Source: an uncultured bacterium
GTDB taxonomy: Bacteria; Verrucomicrobiota; Lentisphaeria; Victivallales; Victivallaceae
NCBI GenBank assembly: GCA_949286445.1
Contig: CASECL010000195.1
Location: forward strand, 1-7,379
Direction: 5' to 3'
DNA: 7,379 nucleotides
The position numbers and the translations under genes were made by a program. Within the stretch, counting starts at the first letter, position 1; each line of letters starts with the position of its first letter. Below, piece after piece: positions 7,001 to 7,379 of this stretch. The notes under the pieces were generated by a model, which was not told the origin of the DNA, did not search any database, and worked only from the letters and a program-made list of their open reading frames with translations.

Positions 7001-7318
7001 GGGTATGACCTGAAACTTTATCTGGGACACGAATACTATTTTGCCGGGCGCAACAAACGGATTATGCGGCCGCTGCAATGGTATCCTGCCACCCGGCGGC
7101 ACGCCTACGGCACCTGGTCGGTAAATTTGAAAAAAGGTCTGTATCCCTTCCGGGTGGTCTGGGCGGATTACCGCACCGACGCGGCCTTTGAGCTGAATAC
7201 TCCGGGGTTGAAAGATTACATCTGGACCGGAGAAAAACCGGAATTGCTGGTGCGCGGCCCGGGGATGAGTAAAATGCAGCCCATTCCTTCATCCTGGCTG
7301 AAATACAAAGGAAAATAA
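4004..7318 (+). CDS. Exported heparinase II/III-like polysaccharide lyase candidate with C-terminal chitobiase-type and PA14-like domains
   Basis: A 1104-residue secreted protein. A Sec signal peptide covers residues 1-19 (MKK, hydrophobic core, LFSA before Asp20); no lipobox is seen. Residues about 40-430 look like the alpha-helical toroid of the heparinase II/III superfamily, with SNCHNW (273-278) and PDGTENQQCPWY (319-330) in the places where family members carry active-site Asn and Tyr. Residues about 450-800 match the family's beta-sandwich domain (FPYGGYNIVWDGW at 452-464, LNGYGQDLLISDATGNY at 496-512, IVIDRVDYPGKH at 606-617). Here the usual HGH-type motif reads YGGY (482-485); His478 is the nearest His. 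Residues about 811-885 form a chitobiase C-terminal-like beta-sandwich (YTTDGSDPTPQSSRY, then ARAYRDG). Residues about 912-1090 are PA14-like (GLEVKYYEG, YDGYLDIPADGTYVF), probably for carbohydrate binding. Family members cleave uronic-acid polysaccharides by beta-elimination; the substrate here is unknown, and loss of the motif leaves activity open. Confidence 0.9.
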   Translation: MKKIIFLLCFVLTLQLFSADTGEKSVARQLLDMTVMSDPTLWRVSAGLRTRPQWIKIKKLYDEKKYDEALTALRDYYCDKMTNPRDYGLLSEEFNPFSSGAGGLGWWPAASFRKNRPEESIAAADLLLAGKVKIGNKEFALGKPGKANWLLPLDKNTVDDSDQQPAMAVLNGNILTDLLQAWTITGKEEYLKTYLAYLEDWADNSTYYRDIHPCKVGSLMVGGVAGAWNLLRNFAVIANSPGGREKIPPELFAKVIIKILHESNFPSMAYLRSNCHNWTPGVGLFLNSFLLNEFLVSEEFFREARRRNLEDNAVTQNLPDGTENQQCPWYNDNYYQVYHALRLLGNSRNSEWQLPLWWNKLRKDALWHREIRENLNLHASYALRNRTQQNVLPLGWDSGIRRGAPATGWNINYLSFLEAVPEAVNDPENFAIMMATMHPGNGIRPTITGNWFPYGGYNIVWDGWEIDDGYGSLFCSPHPGAYGGYRSMKNNNAFALNGYGQDLLISDATGNYMVQGSPLKIDGKSEFFHAGYYKAGGKAAHKTWMISAWDKPGNFRHHASDKYNLMEGEYRGPWDNTTEPKPLNLCTTGAVFNRQVMLVRELKLWIVIDRVDYPGKHAFEQIWHLPVKPNGNPAFAPEEFAFDSKAKCFKTTSKEAKKVNLTARQFSSSDLEYSSKNVIRDTKNRFSSSRKEVSVRYHGENHAMVISLFEAIPPGRESIIEEIKQVTPSTGVCGFSARTRNGQLVTLLAAENGTARLAADGISVEAETLLAVKNKAVVSGIILGENRGRNNCEFAVTGGKRQNIPIYRPVEQVKFSPEQDKFYDTLAVSITCPTPGTFITYTTDGSDPTPQSSRYTKPVTLERSTLLRARAYRDGVTENPKMDSTTHASPAGYAWFEKTPFVDPVSVSGLKNGLEVKYYEGPYQKLWMFLNELKPLKTGVAGDLFDLSIIPDSNPRLSRKMTPRKKYYALEYDGYLDIPADGTYVFQAPRELVWPDTEAGYDLKLYLGHEYYFAGRNKRIMRPLQWYPATRRHAYGTWSVNLKKGLYPFRVVWADYRTDAAFELNTPGLKDYIWTGEKPELLVRGPGMSKMQPIPSSWLKYKGK

Positions 7319-7338
7319 TCAACACCCAATATCATTAC

Positions 7339-7344
7339 AAGGAG
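7339..7344 (+). promoter_or_regulatory. Ribosome binding site of the next gene
   Basis: AAGGAG lies seven bases before ATG 7352, an ideal spacing. It supports translation of the short reading frame that runs off the right edge. The 33-base gap after the lyase stop shows no hairpin with a T-tract, so read-through is likely. Confidence 0.8.
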
Positions 7345-7351
7345 AGAAAAA

Positions 7352-7379
7352 ATGAAAAAAATAATTCTGCTTTTTGCCA
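7352..7379 (+). CDS. Start of a probably exported protein, 3' partial
   Basis: Nine codons are visible, reading MKKIILLFA, before the window ends. The two Lys followed by a hydrophobic run look like the start of a Sec signal peptide and closely resemble the start of the preceding lyase-like protein (MKKIIFLLC). The strong ribosome binding site and the 33-base gap make it the fourth gene of the operon. Nothing can be said about its function. Confidence 0.7.

Noticed and set aside
1..7379. CRISPR array, insertion sequence, tRNA or rRNA
   Set aside because: No regularly spaced direct repeats, transposase frame with terminal inverted repeats, or cloverleaf-like sequence was seen on either strand.

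Overview
The window looks like an accessory carbohydrate-degradation region from a Lentisphaerota (Victivallis-like) bacterium, or a close Planctomycetota/Verrucomicrobiota relative. The strongest clue is a pseudopilin with a class III prepilin leader and a C-terminal H-X(9-10)-DG motif. In these phyla such proteins are greatly expanded and often sit beside glycan-degrading enzymes (family knowledge recalled, not searched). The phylum call is an inference from gene content. All supported genes lie on the + strand; nothing on the - strand looks real.

Layout. Positions 2-1651 hold the 3' part of a large protein of unrecognised function whose frame is open to the left edge. It contains two clearly homologous copies of a beta-rich module. 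It ends just before a good intrinsic terminator (1680-1739), so it closes an upstream transcription unit. A 400-base AT-rich intergenic region (1652-2051) follows, with several inverted repeats and a convincing sigma-70-type promoter (-35 at 1991, -10 at 2013).

That promoter reads into a tight operon. It encodes a LacI/GalR-type regulator with an unusual arginine-rich linker (2052-3125), a pseudopilin (3140-4000, 14 bases later), a 1104-residue exported heparinase II/III-like protein with a chitobiase-type beta-sandwich and a PA14-like C-terminal domain (4004-7318, 3 bases later), and the first nine codons of another protein with a signal-peptide-like start (7352 onward, 33 bases later). I see no terminator between these genes.

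How they may work together (inference): the regulator senses a sugar or oligosaccharide and controls its own operon. The lyase-like protein is exported to act on a polysaccharide, possibly an acidic one by family analogy. The pseudopilin may link this substrate-specific set to a type II secretion or pilus-like machine. The substrate cannot be read from the sequence. Notable oddities are the missing canonical His-rich motif in the lyase-like protein, the atypical hinge of the regulator, the internal duplication in the first protein, and the one-regulator-one-pseudopilin-one-enzyme arrangement.
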